Shown: piece by piece, positions 9,928 to 16,508 of the stretch
Numbering within the stretch: the stretch's first letter is position 1
How the letters are laid out: every line of letters begins with the position of its first letter
Assembly (NCBI GenBank): GCA_028873155.1
Contig: JAGWML010000028.1
Location: 1-19,668, forward strand
DNA from: Acidobacteriota bacterium
Lineage (GTDB): Bacteria > Acidobacteriota > Terriglobia > Terriglobales > Acidobacteriaceae
DNA length: 19,668 bases
Direction of reading: 5' to 3'
Made by a program: the position numbers and the translations under genes
The notes under the pieces: model-generated
What the model was told of the DNA's origin: nothing
Database searches by the model: none
Seen by the model: only the letters and a program-made list of their open reading frames with translations

Positions 9928-9933
9928 AGTCTA
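9928..9933 (-). promoter_or_regulatory. TAGACT -10 box of tmk
   Basis: On the minus strand TAGACT (four of six matches to TATAAT) ends 6 nt before the tmk ATG, so the first transcribed base would be at or beside the start codon. No good -35 is seen at 16-18 nt. The identical box and spacing precede holB. Confidence 0.4.
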
Positions 9934-10213
9934 CCACCCGGCGAACGGGGGAGACGATTGCGCAACAAATGTGTTACAAGAGTGCATTCCCCAAGCGAAT
10001 CCGGAGTATCCTCAGCGCCCATGAGGCCGCGCGGAAACTCCTCCAGAAGCCCGTTGGCGCATTGAGCCAATGGGTACCTTTGTGGTGCGCCGGCCGTGGT
10101 TTTCCATTGCAGGCGCAGGGCGAAGGAGAGGATCATCCTTGGGTGCAACGGTGGCCTGGACGGATGCCGGATTTGCCTTGGAAAAGGAAGAGGCGCAGGA
10201 GACTGCACCGGAC

Positions 10214-10218
10214 AGGAG
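10214..10218 (+). promoter_or_regulatory. Ribosome binding site selecting GTG 10227
   Basis: AGGAG lies 8 nt before the GTG at 10227 and only 2 nt before another in-frame GTG at 10221. The longer spacing selects 10227, which places the signal peptide directly at the N-terminus. Confidence 0.55.
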
Positions 10219-10226
10219 TAGTGAAC

Positions 10227-11213
10227 GTGAATCGAAACTGGCTGAAGAGCGTTGCCCTTTGCGGGCTGGTGGCAATGACGATGGGAGCCGCGCAGACCCT
10301 GCGCGCCCAGAACCTGACGCTGGAAGGACAGACGGGCGGATTTATCACGCCCACGGCGTACGTGGTGTACGCAGACAAGGGCAAGTTCTTTTCGCATCCC
10401 GCGGTGGGCTACCACTTTGTGGATGCTTCGAAGGTGATCGGCAATATCCATACCTTCAGCATCACCGAGGGTTTTGCCAATCGTTTTGAGGCGGGCTATA
10501 CGCGGAGTGTGCATACCGAAGGCAACAGCGCTCTCTTCAGCAGCCTGTGGCACTACTCGGGGATGAACATCTTTCACGGCAAGGTTGTGGCGATCAAGGA
10601 TGGACAGTTCGGACCCTGGACACCGGGCATCGGAGTGGGTGGACTGGTGCGGACAGACGACCGCTTTGTGAGCGGCGCGCTGAACCAGGCGCTGACCGGA
10701 ACGCTGAAGTCCTACACGAATGGGGATATCTACATTGCGGCGACAAAGACCTGGCTGCATCCGCCGGTGCCGTTTCTCGTGAACCTGGGCTGGAAGGCGA
10801 CGAACGCGTCGATCTATGGGCTGGGCGGGCAATCGACGCGGTTTGAAGGCAGACTGTTTGGCGGTCTGGGGATTCCACTGCCGGGTCCGTTCCACACTGC
10901 GATTGTGCCCGCGGCGGGCTTTACGCAGGAGCCGCCGAACTCAAAGAACCTGAGCGCGATTCTGATTAACACGTCGACCGGGCTGCCCGGAGCGCCGGCG
11001 CATGTGCCGACGACACTGGACTACGCCGTGCGGATTACGCAGAAGGAACATCCGCACTTTGCGTTCGATGCCGGCATTGGCCAGGTGGCGGGCACGATTG
11101 GCAGCACCGCGGTGCCGACGGGACTTCCCTCGCCCGCTCCACCGGTCGTGATCGTGCCGGTGAACCTGCAGGCGCGGCACGTCTTTGGGATGGGCCTGAG
11201 CCTGCGCTACTGA
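10227..11213 (+). CDS. Exported protein of unknown family, probably outer-membrane beta-barrel
   Basis: A 328-residue protein with a clear signal peptide: a basic start (MNRNWLK), a hydrophobic core and a cleavage site around LRA-QN (27/28). The mature part is rich in Gly, Thr and aromatic residues with alternating hydrophobic stretches, such as GFITPTAYVVYADKGKFFS, YHFVDASKVIG and GFANRFEAGYTRSVHTEG. It ends in VFGMGLSLRY. A terminal aromatic after alternating residues is typical of outer-membrane barrels recognised by BamA. I do not recognise a named family, and neither neighbour suggests a substrate. The start is GTG with AGGAG 8 nt before it. Confidence 0.75.
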   Translation: MNRNWLKSVALCGLVAMTMGAAQTLRAQNLTLEGQTGGFITPTAYVVYADKGKFFSHPAVGYHFVDASKVIGNIHTFSITEGFANRFEAGYTRSVHTEGNSALFSSLWHYSGMNIFHGKVVAIKDGQFGPWTPGIGVGGLVRTDDRFVSGALNQALTGTLKSYTNGDIYIAATKTWLHPPVPFLVNLGWKATNASIYGLGGQSTRFEGRLFGGLGIPLPGPFHTAIVPAAGFTQEPPNSKNLSAILINTSTGLPGAPAHVPTTLDYAVRITQKEHPHFAFDAGIGQVAGTIGSTAVPTGLPSPAPPVVIVPVNLQARHVFGMGLSLRY

Positions 11214-11375
11214 CGTCGCCAGCAACTTCTGTTGCCCTGTGGGGTTTGAGAGGAGTAAAGCATCTTCGCAAGATTCCCTGGTCTCATTTGCGGAGGGCTG
11301 AACGTGCGTGTCCGTGCAGGCCGGGAGGCAGTGAGATTCGGCCATGCAGGCACTGAAAGTGAAGGAGGATTTGCC
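11214..11375. other. Intergenic gap between two exported-protein genes
   Basis: It holds a short hairpin, GCAAC TTCT GTTGC, soon after the preceding stop codon, too small and without a T tract to call a terminator. AAGGAGG (11362-11368) is the ribosome binding site of the next gene. I see no strong promoter, so the two exported proteins could be co-transcribed. Confidence 0.35.
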
Positions 11376-12446
11376 ATGCGGCTGCTTCGTACATCGCGCT
11401 GGCTCTTGTTGACGCTGCTTCTTCTGATCGTTCCCGCCTCGTCCTTCGCGGGTGTCTTTATCAGTGTGGGTTTTGCCCCGCCGGTGCTGCCGGTGTATGT
11501 GCAGCCGCTCTGCCCGCAACCGGGGCTGATGTGGACGCCGGGTTACTGGGCCTACGGCGACGACGGCTACTACTGGGTGCCGGGTGCGTGGGTTCCTGCG
11601 CCGTACATGGGCGCGCTGTGGACGCCGCCTTACTGGGGCTGGGCAGGCGGGATGTACATGTTTCATCCCGGCTACTGGGGCCCGCACGTGGGCTACTACG
11701 GCGGCGTGAACTATGGGTTCGGGTACATGGGCGTGGGTTTTGTGGGTGGCGAGTGGCGCGGCCGCGAGTTCGCTTATAACACCGCGGTGATGCGTGTGAA
11801 CACGACGGTCATCCACAACACCTACGTGAACAACACGATTGTGCGCAACACGACGATCATCAACAACAATCATGTGTCGTACAACGGCGGCCCCGGAGGC
11901 ATCCAGCATCAGCCGGCTGCGGAAGAGCGGATGGCGATGCGCGACCAGCACACGGCGCCAACGCAGATGCAGATGCAGCACACGCAGGCGGCGCAGATGG
12001 AGCGCAGCTCCTACTTCAACAACAACCACGGAAGGCCCGTGACAACCGCTGTCGTGCATCCGTGGAACAACCAGAACCGGCCGTCGGTGATGAACCAGCG
12101 CCCGAACACGTTCAACAACCAGGATCGTGGCAATACGCAGAACCCCAACAACGGCATGCAGAACCGGCCGCCGAACCAGGCGTATCAGGGACGCGGCTAT
12201 GGCCAGCCCAACAGCGGCTACCAGAATCAGAACCAGAACCAGAATCGCGGCAACCAGCAGCAGTGGCAGCGGCCGAACAACCCCGGCGTGAATAACCAGG
12301 GCCCGAATAATCGGGGCCCAAACAATCGGGGTCCGAACAATGGGAGCGTTGATCAGCGGCCGCAGCAGCAATGGCAGAACAACCAGCAGCGCCCGCAGGA
12401 ACGCCCGCAGGAACGGCCCGCGCCGGATCAGCGGCACTTCCGTTAA
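11376..12446 (+). CDS. Secreted WXXGXW-repeat protein with Asn/Gln-rich tail
   Basis: A 356-residue exported protein. It has a signal peptide (MRLLRTSRW, a Leu-rich core, cleavage near SSFA-GV at 25/26). A Trp/Tyr/Gly/Pro-rich region follows with WXXGXW-type repeats: WTPGYW (53-58), WVPGAW (67-72), WTPPYW (82-87) and HPGYWG (97-102). Next come a Gly/Tyr-rich stretch and an Asn/Thr-rich segment (about 140-170). The last 150 residues or so are very rich in Asn, Gln, Pro and Arg and look disordered, with exact short repeats. Proteins with this repeat are common in Acidobacteria and Proteobacteria and lie at the cell envelope; their function is unknown. AAGGAGG at 11362-11368 fixes this ATG over an upstream in-frame start at 11304. 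Confidence 0.85.
   Translation: MRLLRTSRWLLLTLLLLIVPASSFAGVFISVGFAPPVLPVYVQPLCPQPGLMWTPGYWAYGDDGYYWVPGAWVPAPYMGALWTPPYWGWAGGMYMFHPGYWGPHVGYYGGVNYGFGYMGVGFVGGEWRGREFAYNTAVMRVNTTVIHNTYVNNTIVRNTTIINNNHVSYNGGPGGIQHQPAAEERMAMRDQHTAPTQMQMQHTQAAQMERSSYFNNNHGRPVTTAVVHPWNNQNRPSVMNQRPNTFNNQDRGNTQNPNNGMQNRPPNQAYQGRGYGQPNSGYQNQNQNQNRGNQQQWQRPNNPGVNNQGPNNRGPNNRGPNNGSVDQRPQQQWQNNQQRPQERPQERPAPDQRHFR
12222..12245 (+). repeat. Hexanucleotide repeat CAGAAY, four copies
   Basis: CAGAAT or CAGAAC is repeated four times in tandem, encoding alternating Gln-Asn in the tail of the WXXGXW protein. The unit is a multiple of three, so copy-number changes would not shift the frame. Confidence 0.7.
12285..12344 (+). 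repeat. 15-bp tandem repeat, four units
   Basis: Units begin at 12285 (degenerate), 12300, 12315 and 12330 and encode GVNNQ, GPNNR, GPNNR and GPNNG. The last three differ by only a few substitutions, which points to recent duplication within the tail of the secreted WXXGXW protein. Confidence 0.75.
12390..12413 (+). repeat. 12-bp direct repeat, two perfect copies
   Basis: CGCCCGCAGGAA occurs twice in tandem (12390-12401 and 12402-12413) and encodes Arg-Pro-Gln-Glu twice near the C-terminus of the WXXGXW protein. Confidence 0.75.
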
Positions 12447-12470
12447 GACACACGAAGAGCGCAACGATGA

Positions 12471-12492
12471 GGCCCACGGTACGCCGTGGGCC
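12471..12492. terminator. Hairpin terminator shared by the WXXGXW gene and recJ
   Basis: Two perfect 9-bp GC-rich arms (GGCCCACGG at 12471-12479 and CCGTGGGCC at 12484-12492) enclose a TACG tetraloop, followed on the plus strand by TTCTT. It lies 24 nt after the WXXGXW stop and 8 nt beyond the recJ stop. It should end the plus transcript and could also slow the minus one, whose flank is less T-rich. Confidence 0.75.
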
Positions 12493-12500
12493 TTCTTGCA

Positions 12501-14300
12501 TCAGGCTGACGCTGGCTCGATGCCGGCGATCTCAATTTCAATCCCGCCGAACTCGGGGTGGTTGTTCTCGCGGATGCGATAGGCCACGTCGATGCGGCTG
12601 CCCTGGGCGAGACCAAGCTCGATAGCGCGAAAGGCCATGCCCCAGCCGACGGCCCGCACCATGCAGGGAGCGGAGGTGGCTCCGGCGGGCGAGAGCTCGA
12701 GCCGGATGTGGCGCTCTTTCATCACGCGCAGAGGAGAGAGCAGGCGGACGTTGCGCGCCACGAAGACCGGCTCGGGGTTGCCATGGCCCAGTGGCTCGAG
12801 CTTGCCGAGCCAGCCGGCAAGGACCGGCGTGATCCGGTCGAGCGGCAACTCGGCGTGGATGAGGAGGAGCCGCTCGGGCTCGCGCTGCGCGAGTCGTTCC
12901 GCGGCGTGGAGGCTGAGGCGGCGCTTGAGCTCGGGCAATGCCGCGGCGGGCAGCGCAAACCCGACGGCGAATGCGTGGCCACCGAAGCGGGTAAAGAGAT
13001 CGGCGCAGGTCTCGATGGCTTCAAGCAGCGGGAAGCCGTCGATGGAGCGGCCAGAGCCATGGGCGACATTGTCCTCGACGCTGACGACGATGGCAGGCTT
13101 TGCGGTGCGTTCGACGACGCGCGAGGCGAGGATGCCGATGACGCCGCGATGCCAGCCATCGCCGTCGATTACAAGCAGGCGCTCGGTAGCGAGAGCAGCG
13201 TCTGTGGCGAGGCGGTTCTCAATGGCGGTAAGCGCGAAGGCCTCCGTGTCGCGCCGCTCGCGGTTGAGGCGGTCGAGCTTGGCGGCAAGTTCGCGGGCGC
13301 GCGGCAGATCGCGCGTGGTGAAAAGCTCGACGACGTCGGAGGCAACATCCATGCGGCCGGCGGCGTTGATGCGGGGAGCGAGTCGGAAGGCCACATCGAA
13401 ACCGGTGAGGGGCTTTGCAGCGGGGTCGAGTGCGGCGGTTTCAAAGAGCGCGCGCAGACCAGCGCCTACCGGCTTGCGCAACTCGCGCAGGCCCAGCGCT
13501 GCGATGACGCGATTCTCGCCTGTGAGCGGAACGGCATCCGCAATGGTGGCGATGGCGGCCATCTTGAGAAAGCTGGGCAGCGTCTTTTCGCGGGTACGTT
13601 CGCGGTGGCTGCGCTCCAGGAGAGCCTGGGCGACCTTGAGCGCGATGGCTGCTCCGCAGAGGGACTTTTCCGGGTAGTCACATCCCGGTTGATTCGGATT
13701 GAGGATGGCCAGCGCGTCGGGCACAGCCTCGTGCGCGTCGGGCAAATGATGGTCGGTGATGATGAGGTCGAGGTCGAGGCGGCGCGCGGTTTCGGCCTCA
13801 GAAAAAGCGCGCATGCCGGTGTCAACGGTAAGAACGAGGCGGATGCCCGCAGCGTACGCCTCTTCGAGCACGCTGGACTGAAGGCCATAGCCCTCGCGCA
13901 GGCGATGGGGTACATGAAAACGTACGATGCCACCGAGCATCTCGATGGCGGTCTTAAGCAGGACAACGGCCGTGGTGCCATCGACGTCGTAATCGCCATA
14001 GAGCAGGATGGGCTCGCCTTGCGCGATGGCGCGCTCGATGCGGTCCACGGCAGCCTGCATGCCACGCATGAGGAACGGATCGTGCAGATGGTCGACGGCA
14101 GGATTGAGAAAGACGAAGGCCTCGGAGGCAGTGGTGACGCCGCGCGCGAGCAGTAGCTCGGCCAGCACATGAGGCAGGCGTGCGGCGCGGGCCAGGGTGT
14201 CGGCCTGCTCCGCGTGTTGCTCAGCGAGAATCCAGCGCTGGCGTGGAGCGGTAGCGCCGGATGCAGCAGCTGCGTTGCCTATGGCGCCTCGGGAGCTCAC
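12501..14300 (-). CDS. recJ: Single-stranded-DNA exonuclease RecJ
   Basis: A 5'-3' exonuclease on single-stranded DNA used in recombination, mismatch repair and processing of stalled forks. In 599 residues it has the DHH-family metal motifs: DYDVDGTT (103-110), VDTG (159-162), TDHHLPD (182-188) and IADAVPL (253-259). The DHHA1 region shows RINAAGR (310-316), HRGVIGI (384-390), GSGRS (415-419) and GGHAFAVGF (440-448). A C-terminal OB-like domain follows. VDTGM replaces the common VDNGI, and GGHAFAVG replaces GGHxxAAG; both keep the metal ligands. The start is GTG at 14300, 5 nt after the stop of the upstream acidic-protein gene, so translation is probably coupled. Confidence 0.95.
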   Translation of the reverse strand: MSSRGAIGNAAAASGATAPRQRWILAEQHAEQADTLARAARLPHVLAELLLARGVTTASEAFVFLNPAVDHLHDPFLMRGMQAAVDRIERAIAQGEPILLYGDYDVDGTTAVVLLKTAIEMLGGIVRFHVPHRLREGYGLQSSVLEEAYAAGIRLVLTVDTGMRAFSEAETARRLDLDLIITDHHLPDAHEAVPDALAILNPNQPGCDYPEKSLCGAAIALKVAQALLERSHRERTREKTLPSFLKMAAIATIADAVPLTGENRVIAALGLRELRKPVGAGLRALFETAALDPAAKPLTGFDVAFRLAPRINAAGRMDVASDVVELFTTRDLPRARELAAKLDRLNRERRDTEAFALTAIENRLATDAALATERLLVIDGDGWHRGVIGILASRVVERTAKPAIVVSVEDNVAHGSGRSIDGFPLLEAIETCADLFTRFGGHAFAVGFALPAAALPELKRRLSLHAAERLAQREPERLLLIHAELPLDRITPVLAGWLGKLEPLGHGNPEPVFVARNVRLLSPLRVMKERHIRLELSPAGATSAPCMVRAVGWGMAFRAIELGLAQGSRIDVAYRIRENNHPEFGGIEIEIAGIEPASA

Positions 14301-14305
14301 CGGGA

Positions 14306-14776
14306 CTATTCGTCCTCGTCGTCGTGGTCGTCGATGACGATGTCATGGAAGCCGTCCATCTCTTCCAGCAGGGACTGGAAGCGCTCGTACCAGTCGGTAG
14401 TGGTCTCGTGGAGAAATGCCATGCCCTGGTAGACGAAGCCAAGCTGGATGTAGCCGACCATGCCTGTGTACTTGCGCAGCAACTGCGCTTCCACCAGTTC
14501 CGAGGGTTCTTCGTCCGGGTAGTTCATCTCGGTTGCCTGGTCGATGAGCGCATCGAGGTCTTCGCGCTCGAGTGTCATCTCGCTGAACGTGATGAACGGC
14601 GCGCCGGCGTGCTTGGCCATTTCGACGAAGTCTTTCCACGCGTCGGGATTGCCCTCACTCTCCCAGAGGATGGAGGGGATGTCTTCGGTGACATAGCCGG
14701 GGAGGCGGCGCAGGCCGTGCCCTTCAATGAAGGCCACCATGTCGTCTTTCAGCGATAGCAGGTTATCCGTGCTCAT
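14306..14776 (-). CDS. Acidic conserved-type protein of unknown function, coupled to recJ
   Basis: A 156-residue soluble, strongly acidic protein. It has no signal peptide or membrane segment. The first half reads as helices and strands (LLSLKDDMVAFIEGHGL, DAWKDFVEMAKHAG, FITFSEMTLE). A hydrophobic region, KYTGMVGYIQLGFVYQG, lies at 102-118, and the end is a run of Asp, Glu and His (149-156). I do not recognise a domain. It directly precedes recJ with a 5-nt gap, so the two are probably made from one mRNA. The ATG at 14776 is preferred to a TTG at 14782; neither has a good ribosome binding site. A DNA-mimic, chaperone-like or regulatory role toward RecJ would be speculation. Confidence 0.75.
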   Translation of the reverse strand: MSTDNLLSLKDDMVAFIEGHGLRRLPGYVTEDIPSILWESEGNPDAWKDFVEMAKHAGAPFITFSEMTLEREDLDALIDQATEMNYPDEEPSELVEAQLLRKYTGMVGYIQLGFVYQGMAFLHETTTDWYERFQSLLEEMDGFHDIVIDDHDDEDE

Positions 14777-14862
14777 GGTCAAGACACCATTTTCTCAGAT
14801 GCGGGCGGCGGGGATTGTGGAAAGAGGGCCGGGCGTTAGGCTAAAGAGGAGAGTCACACAAC

Positions 14863-14868
14863 AAGGAG
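14863..14868 (+). promoter_or_regulatory. Ribosome binding site for a TTG start
   Basis: AAGGAG lies 6 nt before the TTG at 14875. This supports TTG as the start of the ferredoxin gene, because the first cysteine of the domain is only 10 residues further on and no ATG or GTG is available. Confidence 0.6.
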
Positions 14869-14874
14869 AGAGTA

Positions 14875-15225
14875 TTGCCGAGTTTTGAACGACATGTCTT
14901 TGTCTGCCACAACACGCGGCCGGAGGGCGCGCCGCGCGTCTCCTGCACAGCGGATGGCAAGAGCGATCTGCACACGGCGCTGCAACAACTGGTGAAGGCG
15001 GCGGGGTTGGGGCACAGGGTGAGAATCAACAAGTCGGGCTGCCTGGACCAGTGCGAGCATGGGCCGATGATGGTGGTGTATCCGGAGGCTGTCTGGTACG
15101 GAAACGTGCGGCCGGACGATGCGGCGGAGATTGTCGACCAGCACCTGGTGAGCGGCCAGCCGGTGGAGCGGCTGCGCGTAGCCGAGGGTTGCCTGAATAC
15201 GGAGAAGTGTCCGCACCGTGGCTGA
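14875..15225 (+). CDS. Thioredoxin-fold [2Fe-2S] ferredoxin
   Basis: A 116-residue soluble electron carrier of the thioredoxin-like ferredoxin family (COG3411). Cysteines at 11, 24, 56 and 60 match the cluster ligands of this family in spacing (for example the Aquifex protein, about 9, 22, 55, 59). The signature motifs are VFVCHNTRP, INKSGCLDQCEHGPMMVVYPE and VWYGNVRPDDAAEIVDQHL. Two further cysteines, 106 and 112, lie in the tail (EGCLNTEKCPHRG) and are not cluster ligands in the standard members. It stands divergent from the recJ operon. Its redox partner is not evident; the P450 at the left end is too distant to infer a link. Confidence 0.9.
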   Translation: MPSFERHVFVCHNTRPEGAPRVSCTADGKSDLHTALQQLVKAAGLGHRVRINKSGCLDQCEHGPMMVVYPEAVWYGNVRPDDAAEIVDQHLVSGQPVERLRVAEGCLNTEKCPHRG

Positions 15226-15330
15226 GAGCCTGCGCGCATGACCTAGGTACCGGGATTGGGCTTCGATTATGCGTCCTGCACATGAACTTCTCCATTCCCG
15301 CAGCCGATAGACGCGGCATGGAGGGGCACC

Positions 15331-15768
15331 ATGCGGCGATGGGAGATTCTGCTCGTGGGATTGACGCTGGGGATGGCGGGCGCGCGTCTGCAGGCGCAGG
15401 CGGGTGCAATGTATACGGCGGAGTGGCAGGTCGCGCTGCCGGGGGATCTGCCGGCGGGCGCAATGATTCTGTGCCGCGCCAGAGTGGTGCCGGGGACCGG
15501 GGACGCCCAGGGCAGCGGCATCGTTCCCGTGGAGACGGCGCCGGGCGTTCGAAGCACGTCCGTGGCGCGGTGCGCGGTGGAAGTGCCCGTGTGGTGGAAT
15601 GAGCGCCAGACAAGCGGGGCGTGGCTGAGCACGGAAGTCGATGTGCTGGCGCCGGGCGATCGCGAGCCTCGGGTGCTGGAGCTCAATGAGGGAAGGGCTG
15701 TTCTGCCTGCCGCGAATCATGGTGCTGCGATGCTTCCGAGCCCGTCTGGCAAGGGGTCTGGCGACTGA
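15331..15768 (+). CDS. Small secreted protein of unknown function
   Basis: A 145-residue protein with a signal peptide (MRRWEILLVGLTLGMAGARLQAQA, cleavage near 22-24). The mature part has two cysteines (in ILCRARV and VARCAVEVPVWW) that could form a disulfide, and reads as beta strands: YTAEWQVALPGDLP, AMILCRARVVPG, STSVARCAVEVPVWW, GAWLSTEVDVLA. It resembles an immunoglobulin-like or cupredoxin-like sandwich only in general pattern; no family is recognised. GGAGG at 15320-15324 lies 6 nt before the ATG. It is followed 80 nt later by the DUF507 pair. Confidence 0.65.
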   Translation: MRRWEILLVGLTLGMAGARLQAQAGAMYTAEWQVALPGDLPAGAMILCRARVVPGTGDAQGSGIVPVETAPGVRSTSVARCAVEVPVWWNERQTSGAWLSTEVDVLAPGDREPRVLELNEGRAVLPAANHGAAMLPSPSGKGSGD

Positions 15769-15805
15769 AGCGCACGCCTGCGCAGGGCTCAGGGCGCACT
15801 GGTGG

Positions 15806-15835
15806 TGTACAGGCGGGCGGGCCATGCAGTATTCT
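15806..15835 (+). promoter_or_regulatory. Candidate promoter of the DUF507 pair
   Basis: TGTACA (15806-15811), 18 nt, TATTCT (15830-15835). Each box matches the consensus at four of six positions. The predicted start lies about 7 nt before the ATG at 15849, and no ribosome binding site is present, so the leader would be very short. Confidence 0.35.
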
Positions 15836-15848
15836 CGTGTTTTAGCCC

Positions 15849-16127
15849 ATGATTTTCTCCCGCGAGTACATCGGGTACCTAGCCCGCCGCACGGTCAAGC
15901 AACTGATCGACGCCAAACTGATCACCACCAGCGACCCCAAAGGCACGGAGTCGAAGGTGGCAGCTGGGTTGATCGATGAGTTATCGCTTGAGGACCGGAT
16001 TAACGAAGAGGTGCGCGTGATCCTGGAGGCCTACTCCGAGGAGATGCGCAAGTCCGGGGCGCAGTATGCCGAGATGTTCAAGAAGGTGAAGACCGAGCTG
16101 GCGCGCAAGTACAAGGCGGTGCTATGA
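15849..16127 (+). CDS. DUF507 family protein (first of a pair)
   Basis: A 92-residue protein of the DUF507 family, found mainly in Acidobacteria, Deltaproteobacteria and Aquificae; its function is unknown. The sequence is mostly helical and charged: SREYIGYLARRTVKQLIDAK, KVAAGLIDELSLEDRINEEV and a C-terminal helix MFKKVKTELARKYKAVL. It shares with its neighbour an opening surface-helix pattern (hydroxyl-Arg, then a helix with regularly spaced hydrophobics) and the phrase D..NE(V/E). The stop codon overlaps the start of the next gene by 4 nt (ATGA), so the two are translated together and may form a heterodimer. It has no ribosome binding site. Confidence 0.85.
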   Translation: MIFSREYIGYLARRTVKQLIDAKLITTSDPKGTESKVAAGLIDELSLEDRINEEVRVILEAYSEEMRKSGAQYAEMFKKVKTELARKYKAVL

Positions 16128-16399
16128 GGATCAGCCGGGACAAGGTGAACAAGCTGGCGCACACGGTGGCCGACACGCTGGCAGACCTCAACGAGGTCGG
16201 CTTCATGGAGGATCGCAATACGATTCGCCAGGAGGCGCGCAAGGCGCTGGAGATGCTGCTGACCGAGGAGTCGAAGATTGACGCCGCGGCTCGCCAGAAG
16301 ATCGCGTCGCAGCGGAAGATCATCCTGGAAGGCTCGCAGGAGTGGGAGATTCTCTACCGCAAGTACTACAACGACGAAGTGAAGAAGCTGGGCATCTGA
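16124..16399 (+). CDS. DUF507 family protein (second of a pair)
   Basis: A 91-residue paralog of the preceding gene, starting in the ATGA overlap. MRISRDKVNKLAHTVADTLADL matches the DUF507 N-terminus, and REARKALEMLLTEESKID, AARQKIASQRKIILEGSQEWEILYRKYYNDEVKKLG matches the rest. It is soluble and helical, with no catalytic motif visible. The two proteins differ enough to be old duplicates and not a recent copy. Tight coupling suggests equal amounts of both and a shared complex. Confidence 0.87.
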   Translation: MRISRDKVNKLAHTVADTLADLNEVGFMEDRNTIRQEARKALEMLLTEESKIDAAARQKIASQRKIILEGSQEWEILYRKYYNDEVKKLGI

Positions 16400-16406
16400 C
16401 GCACGG

Positions 16407-16424
16407 CAAGCGCTCCGGGTGCTT
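16407..16424 (+). terminator. Possible weak hairpin after the DUF507 pair
   Basis: AAGCGC and GTGCTT can pair with one G-U wobble around TCCGG, followed by TGG. It starts a few nucleotides after the second DUF507 stop. The stem is short and there is no T tract beyond it, so this is only a candidate. Confidence 0.25.
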
Positions 16425-16508
16425 TGGCAGCGCAACTGAATTGTGTCGGACTCAATCCTTGGCCGGATCCGGTCACCCCCTGCACAGTGTGGAGTTCCTG
16501 TCCTGAGG

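Larger units (their letters stand above)
9922..10226. other. Intergenic region between tmk and the exported-protein gene
   Basis: About 305 nt with no supportable gene. At its left end is the TAGACT box that probably starts tmk transcription. In the middle is a small palindrome, CATTG AGC CAATG (10060-10072). At its right end is AGGAG (10214-10218) for the next gene. The plus frame stays open across it from 9915, but the translation is Arg-rich and lies before a clear signal peptide. I find no convincing plus-strand -35/-10 pair. Confidence 0.5.

Noticed and set aside
12285..12344. Possible CRISPR or iteron-like array from the tandem repeats
   Set aside because: The repeats are contiguous, have no spacers, and encode in-frame amino-acid repeats inside a protein.
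10941..12464. 507-codon minus-strand open frame opposite the two exported proteins
   Set aside because: Its Val/Arg/His-rich composition mirrors the repeats of the plus-strand gene. The plus-strand genes have ribosome binding sites and signal peptides.
12558..14156. 532-codon plus-strand open frame opposite recJ
   Set aside because: It is a shadow of recJ codon bias, with all RecJ motifs present on the other strand.
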